Assembly (NCBI GenBank): GCA_033851545.1
Contig: JAWWOO010000066.1
Location: 1-64,000, forward strand
Length of the DNA: 64,000 bases
Direction: 5' to 3'
DNA from: JAWWOL01 sp033851545
GTDB lineage: Bacteria > Actinomycetota > Actinomycetes > JAWWOL01
The translations under genes were made by a program, and so were the position numbers. Each line of letters starts with the position of its first letter. Positions within the stretch are counted from its first letter, which is position 1. The notes beneath the pieces are model-generated. The model did no database searches. It was given only the letters and a program-made list of their open reading frames with translations, and had not been told where the DNA came from. Positions 32,373 through 40,919 of the stretch are shown piece by piece.

Positions 32373-34087
32373 TGTCCCAGCGGTCGGTGATCCGGCAGTC
32401 GGGCGCTGCGCTGTCAGACGAAGGCCCTGACGGGCTCATTGCCAGAGCCTTCCTACGCGGCGCCGGCTGGTCCGGCGACATGGTCCGTCGTCGACCGGTC
32501 ATCGGGATCGCCAACTCCTGGAGTGAGCTAAACCCGTGTAACGCAGGGCTGCGTGATCTCGCGGAAGCGGTCAAGCGCGGCGTCCTCGCGGCCGGAGGAC
32601 TACCCCTGGAGTTCCCGACAATCTCCATCGCAGAGGCGTTCGTCCGCCCCTCGAGCCTCTATCTGCGCAACCTCATGGCCATGGACGTGGAAGAGATGAT
32701 CAGGTGCAGTCCGGTGGACGGCGTCGTCCTGCTCGGCGGCTGCGACAAGACCCTGCCGGCCCAGATCATGGGTGCGCTCAGCGCAGGGAAGCCGGCGATC
32801 ACCGTCGCTGCAGGGCCACGACCGGTCTCGAGCTGGAAAGGCCGCCCTCTCACCATCGATGACCTCTGGCCACTGATCGACCAGCGGACTGCGGGGCAGA
32901 TGGACGACGCGGACTGGGCGACGCTCGAGAGCTGCCTCAACTGCGATATCGGGACGTGCAACGTCATGGGAACAGCGACGACCATGGCGGCGGTCGCCGA
33001 GGTCATGGGGATGGCCCTGCCTGGCAGCAGCCTGCTGCCCGCCGTTTCCTCCGCGCGCACGGCCTTGGCGGAGGAGACCGGGACCCGCGCGGTGGCGTTG
33101 GCCACGTCCGGACGGCGCCCTGATCAGATTGTCAGCCTGCAGGCCCTGAAGAACGCCTTCCACGTGGTCTGCGCAGTGGGCGGCTCGACCAACGCGCTGG
33201 TGCACCTGGAGGCCTTCGCCGGCCGGCTGGGGCATCGCCTGGGGATCTCTCGGCTGGACGAGTGGAGCCGCCAGACGCCTTGGGTTGCCGACGTTCGACC
33301 GGCAGGGCACTTCCAGCTCGCGGACCTCCAGGAAGCCGGCGGCGTTCCCGCGGTGATGCGTGAGCTGGCTCAGGTCGTGGACCTCTCCGCATCGGCAGGC
33401 GACGGCCGGACCTGGGCCGACGTCGTCAAGGACACCCCGATGGTCGCTCATCCCGCCATTCGCAGCGATGAGACGGTGCCGATCTTCGGGGCCGGATTCG
33501 GCCTGCTGCAGGGCACGCTTGCTCCGCGCGGTGCCTTGCTGAAGCGGGCGGGCGCCGACCCGCGACTGCTCGTGCACCGGGGGAGGGCCGTCGTGTTCGA
33601 CGGTGTGGAGGACATGCACGCACGAATCGACGACCCCGCGCTGGAGATCGACGCCGACAGTGTGCTCGTCCTGCGCGGCATGGGTCCGACCGGCGGCCCA
33701 GGCATGCCTGAGGTGGGCCACCTTCCGATTCCGAAGCGGCTCCGCCTCGCGGGTGTGACTGACATGGTGCGGGTCTCCGATGCCCGGATGAGCGGCACGG
33801 CGATCGGCACCATCGTGCTGCACGTCACCCCCGAAGCCCACGCCGGCGGGCCGTTGGGGCTTGTCCGCAACGGCGACGTGATAGCGCTCGATGCCGAGGC
33901 GGGACGACTCGATCTGCTGGTTGACCCGGCCGACCTGCGCGGCCGGGGGCCGGCCAGTGCCGTTGACCGGGTGCGTCTGCGAGGGTACGAGGCCCTCTAC
34001 CAGGAGCACACGTTGCAGGCGGACGAAGGCTGCGACTTCGACTTCCTGCTGGGGCTGCCCGTCGAATGCGAGGCCCTCAATGTATGA
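32372..34087 (+). CDS. IlvD/Edd-family dehydratase
   Basis: This is a 571-residue iron-sulfur dehydratase. Cluster-ligand cysteines sit in LNPCNAGL, GGCDKTLPAQ and IGTCNVMGTA; the GTCNVMGTA form is typical of the sugar-acid branch (arabinonate or xylonate dehydratase). Other conserved segments are VGGSTNALVHL and RGMGPTGGPGMPE. It removes water from a 2,3-dihydroxy acid to give a 2-keto-3-deoxy acid. The branched-chain dihydroxy-acid dehydratase IlvD is less likely given the operon. GGAAGGAG precedes the ATG. This is the first enzyme after the transporter genes. Confidence 0.88.
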   Translation: MSQRSVIRQSGAALSDEGPDGLIARAFLRGAGWSGDMVRRRPVIGIANSWSELNPCNAGLRDLAEAVKRGVLAAGGLPLEFPTISIAEAFVRPSSLYLRNLMAMDVEEMIRCSPVDGVVLLGGCDKTLPAQIMGALSAGKPAITVAAGPRPVSSWKGRPLTIDDLWPLIDQRTAGQMDDADWATLESCLNCDIGTCNVMGTATTMAAVAEVMGMALPGSSLLPAVSSARTALAEETGTRAVALATSGRRPDQIVSLQALKNAFHVVCAVGGSTNALVHLEAFAGRLGHRLGISRLDEWSRQTPWVADVRPAGHFQLADLQEAGGVPAVMRELAQVVDLSASAGDGRTWADVVKDTPMVAHPAIRSDETVPIFGAGFGLLQGTLAPRGALLKRAGADPRLLVHRGRAVVFDGVEDMHARIDDPALEIDADSVLVLRGMGPTGGPGMPEVGHLPIPKRLRLAGVTDMVRVSDARMSGTAIGTIVLHVTPEAHAGGPLGLVRNGDVIALDAEAGRLDLLVDPADLRGRGPASAVDRVRLRGYEALYQEHTLQADEGCDFDFLLGLPVECEALNV

Positions 34088-35021
34088 GCAGCCGGTTGGC
34101 TTCGTGGGCCTCGGCACCCTCGGGATGGCGATGGCCTCCCGCTTGGTGAGCGCCGGCCACGTCGTGTTCGTCCACAATCGGACGCAGGCCCGCTCTCATC
34201 CCATGGCGCAGCTCGGGGCGATCGTCCTTGACAGCCCGGCAGAGGTTGCCCGGCAGAGCCGATACGTCTTCTCCTGCCTCTCGGACACCGACGCCGTGCG
34301 CTCCGTCTATCTGGGACCCGCTGGCCTGCTCAGTGGGGCAACGCCGGGACAGGTTTTCACCGAGCACGGGACCTTTGCTCCCGAGCTTGCCCGTACGTTG
34401 GCTCGGAAGATGACCGCCGTCGGAGCAGCCTTCCTGGACGCGCCGGTGACCGGCGGGCCCCAGGGAGCGTCGGCGGGCTCGCTCGTCGCCATGGTCGGCG
34501 GGTCTTCCGAGGCACTTCAGTCGGTGCGCGAGCTCATCGGCGCCTACACGGCCGATGTCGTCGCGGTGGGCGGTCCGGGCAGCGGGCTCGAGCTCAAGCT
34601 GGTCAACCAGCTGCTCGTCTCCTGTCACCTGGCGGCCGCTGCAGAGGCCGTGTCGCTGATCGGCAGAATCGGACTCGCCGGCGAACCTGCTGCTCACGTG
34701 CTCATGTCGGGCTGGGCGGCCAGCGTCATGCTGGGCCGGACCCTTCAGTACGTACCGACGCCCTCAGCCGCCAGCCAGGCGACAATCCAAGGCATGGCCC
34801 ACCTCCAGCAGCTCGTTGCGGACCTGGCCGAGGAGAACGATCTGACGCTCCAGAGCTTCCCGACGGCGCGGGCCCTGTTCGACCGGGCCGTGGACGAGGG
34901 GTACGGCGGACTGGATGTGGCGGCGCTCGGGCAGGTCTACCGTGGCCGGGCAACTGCCGGCGTGCCTGCTGAACGGGCCGTGCATCAGGGTCCCAGGCTT
35001 GCGGGGGGTGCGGATCAATGA
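34080..35021 (+). CDS. 3-hydroxyisobutyrate dehydrogenase-family NAD(P) oxidoreductase
   Basis: This is a 313-residue beta-hydroxyacid dehydrogenase. The Rossmann motif is GFVGLGTLGMAMASRLVSAG; the substrate loop is DAPVTGGPQGASAGSLVAMV; the catalytic Lys is in LELKLVNQ. The family includes 3-hydroxyisobutyrate dehydrogenase, tartronate-semialdehyde reductase and related enzymes, so the substrate is a short beta-hydroxy acid or semialdehyde. The start overlaps the dehydratase end by 8 bp, and the stop overlaps the monooxygenase start. The exact substrate is unknown. Confidence 0.87.
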   Translation: MYEQPVGFVGLGTLGMAMASRLVSAGHVVFVHNRTQARSHPMAQLGAIVLDSPAEVARQSRYVFSCLSDTDAVRSVYLGPAGLLSGATPGQVFTEHGTFAPELARTLARKMTAVGAAFLDAPVTGGPQGASAGSLVAMVGGSSEALQSVRELIGAYTADVVAVGGPGSGLELKLVNQLLVSCHLAAAAEAVSLIGRIGLAGEPAAHVLMSGWAASVMLGRTLQYVPTPSAASQATIQGMAHLQQLVADLAEENDLTLQSFPTARALFDRAVDEGYGGLDVAALGQVYRGRATAGVPAERAVHQGPRLAGGADQ

Positions 35022-36637
35022 AGGGGAAGGAGCTGCCGGTCCTTGTGATCGGCGCGGGGCCGGTCGGCATGAGCGCCGCGTTGTTGCTGGCCCGTCACGG
35101 CGTACCGTCTGTGCTGATCGAGGCTCGGCAGTCCCTAGGGCAGCATCCCAAGGCACGGGGCGTCCGCCTGCGCACGATGGAGCTCTTCCGCCAGTGGGGG
35201 CTGGCAGATGAGCTGCAGGCGCAAGCCCTTCCGGCCGAAGCGCTGCGATTCATCTACTGCGACAGTCTTGCCGGCCGCGAGCTCGGCCGCACTCCCACCC
35301 TCGATGAGTCCGGCGGGATGTTCAGCCCCAGCCGGATCTGCCGCGTGGCGCAGGACGCCGTCGAGCATGCGCTCTCGGACCGGCTGCAGAAGGAGCCACT
35401 GGTCGACGTCCGGCGGGGCACGCGCTTGATCGATCTCCTGCAGACCGAGGAAACGGTGGAGGCCCATGTCCTGACAGCGGATGGGGATCCGAGCCAGCAC
35501 GAGGTGATCTCGGGGAGCTACCTGATCGCAGCGGACGGAGTCGGCAGCACGGTTCGACGGCTTCTCGAGATCCCGGTGGATGGCGCCCCGTTGCTCGGCT
35601 ACTGGCAGAGCATCTACTGGTACGGGGACATCTCCAGGTGGACCGCTGACCGACCCTGCATCCAGTTCTTCACCGGCATGCGTGGCGGCAAGTCGGCCAC
35701 AGTCGCGTCGGTCGACGGCCGCGAGCGGTGGATCACCATGGTGCCGCATCCGCCGTCGGAGGAGCCACCCGAGCCGCTCCAGACGGCACAGGCGCAGGAG
35801 ATCGTCCGCGGAGCAGTCGGTGACGAGGCCTTTCTGCCGGACATCGTGGACATCGCCACCTGGCGCTTGAGTGCCACCGTGGCGCGAGCCTGGCGAGACC
35901 GCCGGGTGTTTCTCGCCGGCGATGCAGCACATTCCTTTCCTCCTACCGGCGGTTTCGGCATGAATACCGGCATTCAAGACGTCCACAACCTCGTCTGGAA
36001 GTTGGCCCTCGTCCGGTCCGGGCGGGCACAGGACGGCCTGCTGGAGACCTACGGCGTTGAGCGACGACCGGTGGCGCAGGGCAACGCGGACTGGAGCGTT
36101 GCCAACGGGGACCGTATTCGCCGCATCAGCCAGGCACTTGCGACCGGGGATCACCAGCAGTTTGCCGCTCTTCTGATCGACCAGGACGAGCACGTCAACG
36201 CCCTGGAGCAGGACCTCGGCTTTGAATACGCGTCGACCGCGATAATCCCGGAGACCACGCCAACTCCGCCGAGGACAGCTACGTTCGACCCCGCGGCGCG
36301 ATCGGGGAGGAGAGCACCTCATGCCTGGATCCGGGCGAAGGGCCGCGAGATCTCGACCCTCGATCTGCTGGAGGGTGAATTCGTGCTCTTCACCGGCGCC
36401 CAGTCGTCGCAGGCATGGGCGACCGCCGCAGCGACGCTGCCCGACACGATGCCCGAGGTCGCGGTTTACCGCGTGGGCACCGACATTCAGGTCGGCGAGG
36501 ACTTCACGGCTGTCTACGGCCTCGGAGACACAGACGTGGTCCTCATTCGACCTGACGGGCATGTCGCCTGGCGGCCGGCCCCGGGTTCGGCCGAGTCGAC
36601 CGAGCTGGAAGTCGGCTTGCGCAGGATAACCTCGTGA
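35018..36637 (+). CDS. FAD-dependent aromatic-hydroxylase-type monooxygenase
   Basis: This is a 539-residue class A flavoprotein monooxygenase related to MhpA/TfdB/PheA. The FAD-binding motif is VLVIGAGPVGMSAALLLARH; the DG motif is LIAADGVGSTVR; the GD motif is RVFLAGDAAHSFPPTGG followed by GMNTGIQDVHNLVWKL. The C-terminal thioredoxin-like domain typical of the phenol-hydroxylase branch is present from about residue 400. It hydroxylates a ring, or a ring-like or enolic compound, with NAD(P)H and O2. The ATG overlaps the upstream stop. It is out of place beside a sugar-acid-type dehydratase, which makes the operon unusual. Confidence 0.88.
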   Translation: MKGKELPVLVIGAGPVGMSAALLLARHGVPSVLIEARQSLGQHPKARGVRLRTMELFRQWGLADELQAQALPAEALRFIYCDSLAGRELGRTPTLDESGGMFSPSRICRVAQDAVEHALSDRLQKEPLVDVRRGTRLIDLLQTEETVEAHVLTADGDPSQHEVISGSYLIAADGVGSTVRRLLEIPVDGAPLLGYWQSIYWYGDISRWTADRPCIQFFTGMRGGKSATVASVDGRERWITMVPHPPSEEPPEPLQTAQAQEIVRGAVGDEAFLPDIVDIATWRLSATVARAWRDRRVFLAGDAAHSFPPTGGFGMNTGIQDVHNLVWKLALVRSGRAQDGLLETYGVERRPVAQGNADWSVANGDRIRRISQALATGDHQQFAALLIDQDEHVNALEQDLGFEYASTAIIPETTPTPPRTATFDPAARSGRRAPHAWIRAKGREISTLDLLEGEFVLFTGAQSSQAWATAAATLPDTMPEVAVYRVGTDIQVGEDFTAVYGLGDTDVVLIRPDGHVAWRPAPGSAESTELEVGLRRITS

Positions 36638-37434
36638 ACGAGTGGCGGCCCGACCCACGCTTCCGCTATGACGCCAATGTGTCCATCCTCTATCCCGACC
36701 TCCCCCTCATGGCACGTCCGCGCGCAGCTGCGGAGGACGGTTTCACAGCCATCGAGATGTGGTGGCCGTTCCCGAACCCCGTACCCAGCGAGCATGAGGT
36801 CCGGACCCTCGTGGCAGCGATCAGCGGTTCAGGAACGCAGCTGGTAGCGCTGAACCTCGATGCGGGGGACACGGCAGCGGGCGACCGCGGGCTGGCGTCA
36901 CGACCGGACGAACGGGACCGTTTCGACGCGAACCTGAAGGCGGCTGCTCGTCTCGTCGACGAAACCGGCTGCAGGATTGTCAACGTGCTCTACGGCAACC
37001 GACTGCAGGGTGTGGACCCCGCGCGTCAGGACGAGCTGGCTGTGGCCAACCTCGCCAGCGCCGTCAGCGTCCTTGCCGGCGTGGGTGCGACCGTCGTGCT
37101 CGAATCACTCAACTCCTTCGACAGCCCAGACTATCCACTGACCGACCCTTCTTCGACGGTCAAGGTTCTTGACCGAGTGCCGAGCACGACGGAGCCCCGG
37201 CCGGCACTACTCCTTGACGTCTACCACCTTGTCCGCATGGGGCATGACGTGGTGGCGACCATCCAGGACTACGCCGGCCGTATCGGTCACGTGCAACTGG
37301 CGGATGCTCCAGGCCGAGGCCGACCCGGCAGTGGCCACATCGACTTCGCCGGGATCATGGCCGCCCTGGCAGACACAGGTTACGCAGAATACGTCGGACT
37401 GGAATACGAACCGAACGGGAAGGGACCGTCATGA
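36634..37434 (+). CDS. hydroxypyruvate-isomerase-like TIM-barrel protein
   Basis: This is a 266-residue AP-endonuclease-2-type TIM barrel, the length of hydroxypyruvate isomerase (Hyi). Likely metal ligands are the Glu of VLESLNSFD, the Asp of LLLDVYHLVRMG, the Gln of HVQLADAPGRG and the Glu of VGLEYEPNG. The PGRGRPGSGHIDF segment is characteristic of Hyi and related isomerases. It may isomerise a C3-C5 hydroxy-keto acid. The GTG overlaps the monooxygenase stop (GTGA), and the stop overlaps the FAH gene. Confidence 0.82.
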   Translation: MNEWRPDPRFRYDANVSILYPDLPLMARPRAAAEDGFTAIEMWWPFPNPVPSEHEVRTLVAAISGSGTQLVALNLDAGDTAAGDRGLASRPDERDRFDANLKAAARLVDETGCRIVNVLYGNRLQGVDPARQDELAVANLASAVSVLAGVGATVVLESLNSFDSPDYPLTDPSSTVKVLDRVPSTTEPRPALLLDVYHLVRMGHDVVATIQDYAGRIGHVQLADAPGRGRPGSGHIDFAGIMAALADTGYAEYVGLEYEPNGKGPS

Positions 37435-38351
37435 GGATTGTCAGCTTTGGAGCGCCACGTGCCGAGGAGCCGGGCGTGCTGCTGCCCAGCGGTGACATCG
37501 CGCCGTTGGGCCCACTGCTTCGCGACCTCGGATATCCGAACCTGGACACCAATACGATCCTGGCGTTGCTCTCGCACCTCCAGCCGCAGATCGAGGAGGC
37601 ACTGCTGGGCTCGCCGTACGTCCTCGATGCCGCGGCCGTGCGTCTGGGGCCGCCGGTCCCGACACCGGAAAAGGTAATCGTTGCCGGCGGCAACTACCAG
37701 TCACACGTCGACGAGGCCGCCGGTCGCAAGAATGCCCCATCGCCCACCGAGCCATTGCTCATCTTCAAACCGTCCAACACCGTCATCGGCCCGCGAGACA
37801 CCCTGGTCCGGCCGGAGCAGACCCAGCAGCTTGACTATGAGACCGAAATCGTGGTGGTGATTGGCCGGGGGGGACGGCACATCGCCGCGGAGAACGCTTA
37901 CGACCACATCGCGGGGTACATGATCGGCAACGACGTGACCGCCCGCGATATGGCCTTCAAGGACATGGCCTTGCACCCGATGTTCTCTCAGATCACGCGG
38001 GCCAAGGGAATCCCGACCGGCGCTCCGACCGGCCCATGGCTGGTCACCAAGGACGAGATCCCTGATCCACACGATCTCACCTTGCGATGCTGGGTCAACG
38101 GCGAGCTCCGCCAGGAAGGCAGTAGCAGCGAGATGATCGTCGACATTCCCCACCTGATCGCCGACTTCAGCAAGGTGCTCGAGCTGTCCCCTGGGGACAT
38201 CATCTTCACCGGTACCACGACGGGCTGCGGCGCCTTCCAGGATCCGCCAACCTTCCTGTTCGGCGGGGACGTAGTTCGGATGGAGATCACCGGCTTGGGC
38301 GTCATGGAGACCCCCATCGGCGACGAGAAAAGGCCCACGCAAACGCGCTGA
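37431..38351 (+). CDS. fumarylacetoacetate-hydrolase-family protein
   Basis: This is a 306-residue FAH-family enzyme. Divalent-metal ligands are the two Glu of LDYETEIVVVIG and the Asp of IGNDVTARD; the substrate loop and GDIIFTGTTTGCG complete the signature. Family members hydrolyse acylpyruvates, hydrate 2-hydroxypentadienoate, decarboxylate oxaloacetate-like acids, or cleave 2,4-diketo-3-deoxy sugar acids. The last reaction would follow the IlvD/Edd dehydratase plus an oxidation step in this operon and release pyruvate. An aromatic meta-pathway role is the alternative, though no ring-cleaving dioxygenase is present. Confidence 0.87.
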   Translation: MRIVSFGAPRAEEPGVLLPSGDIAPLGPLLRDLGYPNLDTNTILALLSHLQPQIEEALLGSPYVLDAAAVRLGPPVPTPEKVIVAGGNYQSHVDEAAGRKNAPSPTEPLLIFKPSNTVIGPRDTLVRPEQTQQLDYETEIVVVIGRGGRHIAAENAYDHIAGYMIGNDVTARDMAFKDMALHPMFSQITRAKGIPTGAPTGPWLVTKDEIPDPHDLTLRCWVNGELRQEGSSSEMIVDIPHLIADFSKVLELSPGDIIFTGTTTGCGAFQDPPTFLFGGDVVRMEITGLGVMETPIGDEKRPTQTR

Positions 38352-38380
38352 GGGCGTCGTACAGGATTGGAGGGCTTCTG

Positions 38381-38764
38381 GTGGCCGCATCGTTCGAGTG
38401 GAGCTGGGTCGATGACGCGATCCTGCTGGTCCGGCGAACCGGTCTCATGTCGGTCCAGGAGGCCGAGCAGCTGCTGAAGGCCACGGAGGAGGCCACCGCA
38501 GCAGCTCCAGCGGTTTGGGGCATGGTCGTTGACGTCAGGGACGCCCCGCCGCAAGCCGACGCGGTGCAGTCCAAGCTTCGCGACGTCGTTGCCATGCACG
38601 TGGAACGTGGAGTCAGCAGGGTGGCGATCGTCACCCGAGGCACGGTTACCGGGATGCAGATGAAGCGCATGGCCTCCGAGCCAGGGATGTTCGAGGTCAG
38701 CCGGGTCGTCTACTTCAACGACCTGGACGAGGCGATGGCCGACATGCGGCAGGCGTTGCGCTGA
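38381..38764 (+). CDS. small unknown protein, STAS/SpoIIAA-like length and pattern
   Basis: This is a 127-residue soluble protein with a GTG start preceded by GGAGGG, 29 bp after the FAH gene. The alternation of strands and helices (AILLVRRTGLMSVQEAEQL, WGMVVDVRDAPPQ, VAIVTRGTVTG, RVVYFNDLDEAMADM) resembles STAS/SpoIIAA-like proteins. I cannot name the family with confidence. It may be the last gene of the catabolic operon; its role there is unknown. Confidence 0.65.
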   Translation: MAASFEWSWVDDAILLVRRTGLMSVQEAEQLLKATEEATAAAPAVWGMVVDVRDAPPQADAVQSKLRDVVAMHVERGVSRVAIVTRGTVTGMQMKRMASEPGMFEVSRVVYFNDLDEAMADMRQALR

Positions 38765-38776
38765 GCTGCGTCGGGA

Positions 38777-39523
38777 TTACGCCCTGCGTTGCACTCCACC
38801 GAAGGCCTGAACCAGGGTGATCGCGACCTCGTTGAGGTGCTCATGCATGAGCCGGGATGCCGTCGCCGAGTCCCGGTTCTCGAGCGCGGAGAGGAGCTCG
38901 CCATGTGCCTGCAGCTCTTCACTCGAGGTGACATGGCCCTCGACGCTGGGCATCAGGTAGTGCAGGCGGCGCACCTCGTCCAGCAACCCGGTCAAGATCG
39001 ATTGCGCCCGGGTGTTTCTGACGATCTCGGAAAGCGCGAGATGGAATTCCTGCGCTGAGGCCAGCGCAGAATCCAGGTCGCTCGCTGCATGCGCCTGCGC
39101 GGCGACGAGGGTTTTCAACCGCACCAGGTCTTTCTCTGTTGCCATTGCCGCAGCGTCTGCGCAGAGAGCCGGTTCGATCAGTGACCGGAGAGTGAAGATC
39201 TCGCGGACATCATTGAGTTGCATCGGTCGGATCAGATAGCCCTTGCGGGGCAGGACAACCACCCAGTTGTCCTGTGCCAGCAGCCGGAGTGCTTCGCGAA
39301 CCGGCGTCTTCGAGACGCCGTACCGATGGGCGAGGTCCGCCTCGATCACCAGCTCGCCTGGTTCGCGCCGGGCGCGGAGAATGTCTTCCTTCAACCGGTC
39401 GTACACCTGCTCGGTGAGGGAAGGGGACCGGGACGATTCGGCCGACGCGTCGTCCGGAGCGATCGCCACTGCCGCATTACCGCCCATCGTCGTCGTGTCG
39501 ACAACCAGCGTACCAAGCCGCAT
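38777..39523 (-). CDS. GntR-family regulator, FadR/FCD subfamily
   Basis: This 248-residue regulator has a winged helix-turn-helix (about 35-105; LAHRYGVSKTPVREALRLLA) followed by an all-helical FCD ligand domain (about 110-240). Conserved metal or ligand residues include REIFTLRSLIEP, FHLALSEI and EHLNEV. FCD regulators sense organic acids and usually repress an adjacent catabolic operon. It faces the transporter operon end to end, 12 bp from the STAS-like gene, making that operon the most likely target. An ATG at codon 13 is an alternative start; it would place a TGTCGACA palindrome (39496) upstream of the gene as a possible autoregulatory site. Confidence 0.88.
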   Translation of the reverse strand: MRLGTLVVDTTTMGGNAAVAIAPDDASAESSRSPSLTEQVYDRLKEDILRARREPGELVIEADLAHRYGVSKTPVREALRLLAQDNWVVVLPRKGYLIRPMQLNDVREIFTLRSLIEPALCADAAAMATEKDLVRLKTLVAAQAHAASDLDSALASAQEFHLALSEIVRNTRAQSILTGLLDEVRRLHYLMPSVEGHVTSSEELQAHGELLSALENRDSATASRLMHEHLNEVAITLVQAFGGVQRRA

Positions 39524-39809
39524 AGGCGGGGGCGGCCCTCAGCTCGGCCACCCACAGCCCGTGGCGGGCGCCTGCGGACGATGCCTCATCTCTCCCTGGT
39601 GGAGTTGACGCCGGCACGCCTCCGACTGCTGCCGCGGTGATCATCGCCATCCGTCCACCCAGGGCGTCCGCTTGCCATCGCCCCCAGCCACGTTGCTTGC
39701 CGTGAGGCGCTGTGAGAAGCCATACGTCTTGGCATCTACCTGTCCCGTGGACATGTCAACCTACCGAGGCGCACAGTGGCTTGACTACGTCTCGACGGGA
39801 GTTCACTGC

Positions 39810-40919
39810 ATGACATCGTTGACTCACTCCGCGACCAACGACCGGTCGTTGCTTCCCGGTGAGCGGCCGTTCGCACTGCTGGGCGCTGGGGGTGAGCTCA
39901 CTGGCCGGACGGACTTTCCCATGCCCAGTCCGGAAGAGCTGGTGGCGCTTTATCGTGCCATGGTCATCGGCCGCCGATTCGACAGCCAAGCCACCGCACT
40001 GACCAAGCAGGGGCGACTGGCCGTCTATCCCTCCTCACGCGGCCAGGAGGCGTGCCAGGTGGGCGTGGTGCATGCGATGCGCAACCAGGACTGGCTGTTT
40101 CCCACCTACCGGGACTCTGTCGCGCTGGTGACGAGGGGCGTGCACCCGGTCGATGTGCTGTGTCTGCTGCGGGGAGACTGGCACTGTGGTTATGACCCGT
40201 ACGAGCGTCGGGTCGCTCCCCAATGCACTCCGTTGGCGACCAATACCCTGCATGCCGTCGGTTTGGCGCACGCCGCCACCTTGAAGCACGAAGATGTGGT
40301 GGCCGTCGTCCTTCTCGGTGACGGAGCGACCAGCGAGGGTGACACTCATGAGGCTCTGAACTTCGCAGCCGTTTGGAATGCTCCGGTCGTTTTCCTGATT
40401 CAGAACAACGGCTACGCCATCAGCGTGCCGTCGGCACGACAGACCGTGGCGCCGTCGCTGGCACACAAGGGCATCGGTTATGGCATCGCCTCGGTGCAGG
40501 TTGACGGCAACGACCCGGCGGCGGTCTTTGCCACCGTTCGATCTGCGGTGGAGGCCGCGGCTGCTGGCGGCGGTCCCACGCTCATCGAGGCCCTGACTTA
40601 CCGGGTCGGAGCGCACACGAACGCTGATGACGCGACGAAGTACCGCCAGCCGGAGGAAGTCGAAGCGTGGCTGGTTCGCGACCCGATTACCCGCCTTGAG
40701 CTCTACCTCCAGTCCGAGCACCTCATCGACGAGACGGACACGGCTGAGCTGGAGGCGGAGGCGGAGGCGCTCGCGGCTGCGTTGCGGCTGGCTCTCAACG
40801 ACGATGCGGACCTGAACCCGGCCGACCTCTTCGCGCACGTCTATGTCACGCCGACCGCGATGCTGGCCGCCCAGCAGCAGGCGCTCCAAGCGGAGCTTTC
40901 CGAGCCGGAGGGGGAGTAG
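39810..40919 (+). CDS. 2-oxoacid dehydrogenase E1 component, alpha subunit
   Basis: This is a 369-residue thiamine-diphosphate enzyme subunit. The ThDP motif runs from GDGATSEGDTHEAL to FLIQNNGYAIS. YPSSRGQEACQVG and FPTYRDSVAL are E1alpha signatures, and the YRVGAHTNADDATKYR phosphorylation-loop region is present. It decarboxylates pyruvate or a branched-chain 2-oxoacid. I chose the ATG preceded by GGGAG at about 9 bp; an earlier ATG lacks a ribosome site. The 286-bp region upstream shows no gene. The TAG overlaps the GTG of the beta subunit. An Lrp/AsnC regulator at the far end of the operon favours a branched-chain substrate. Confidence 0.92.
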   Translation: MTSLTHSATNDRSLLPGERPFALLGAGGELTGRTDFPMPSPEELVALYRAMVIGRRFDSQATALTKQGRLAVYPSSRGQEACQVGVVHAMRNQDWLFPTYRDSVALVTRGVHPVDVLCLLRGDWHCGYDPYERRVAPQCTPLATNTLHAVGLAHAATLKHEDVVAVVLLGDGATSEGDTHEALNFAAVWNAPVVFLIQNNGYAISVPSARQTVAPSLAHKGIGYGIASVQVDGNDPAAVFATVRSAVEAAAAGGGPTLIEALTYRVGAHTNADDATKYRQPEEVEAWLVRDPITRLELYLQSEHLIDETDTAELEAEAEALAAALRLALNDDADLNPADLFAHVYVTPTAMLAAQQQALQAELSEPEGE

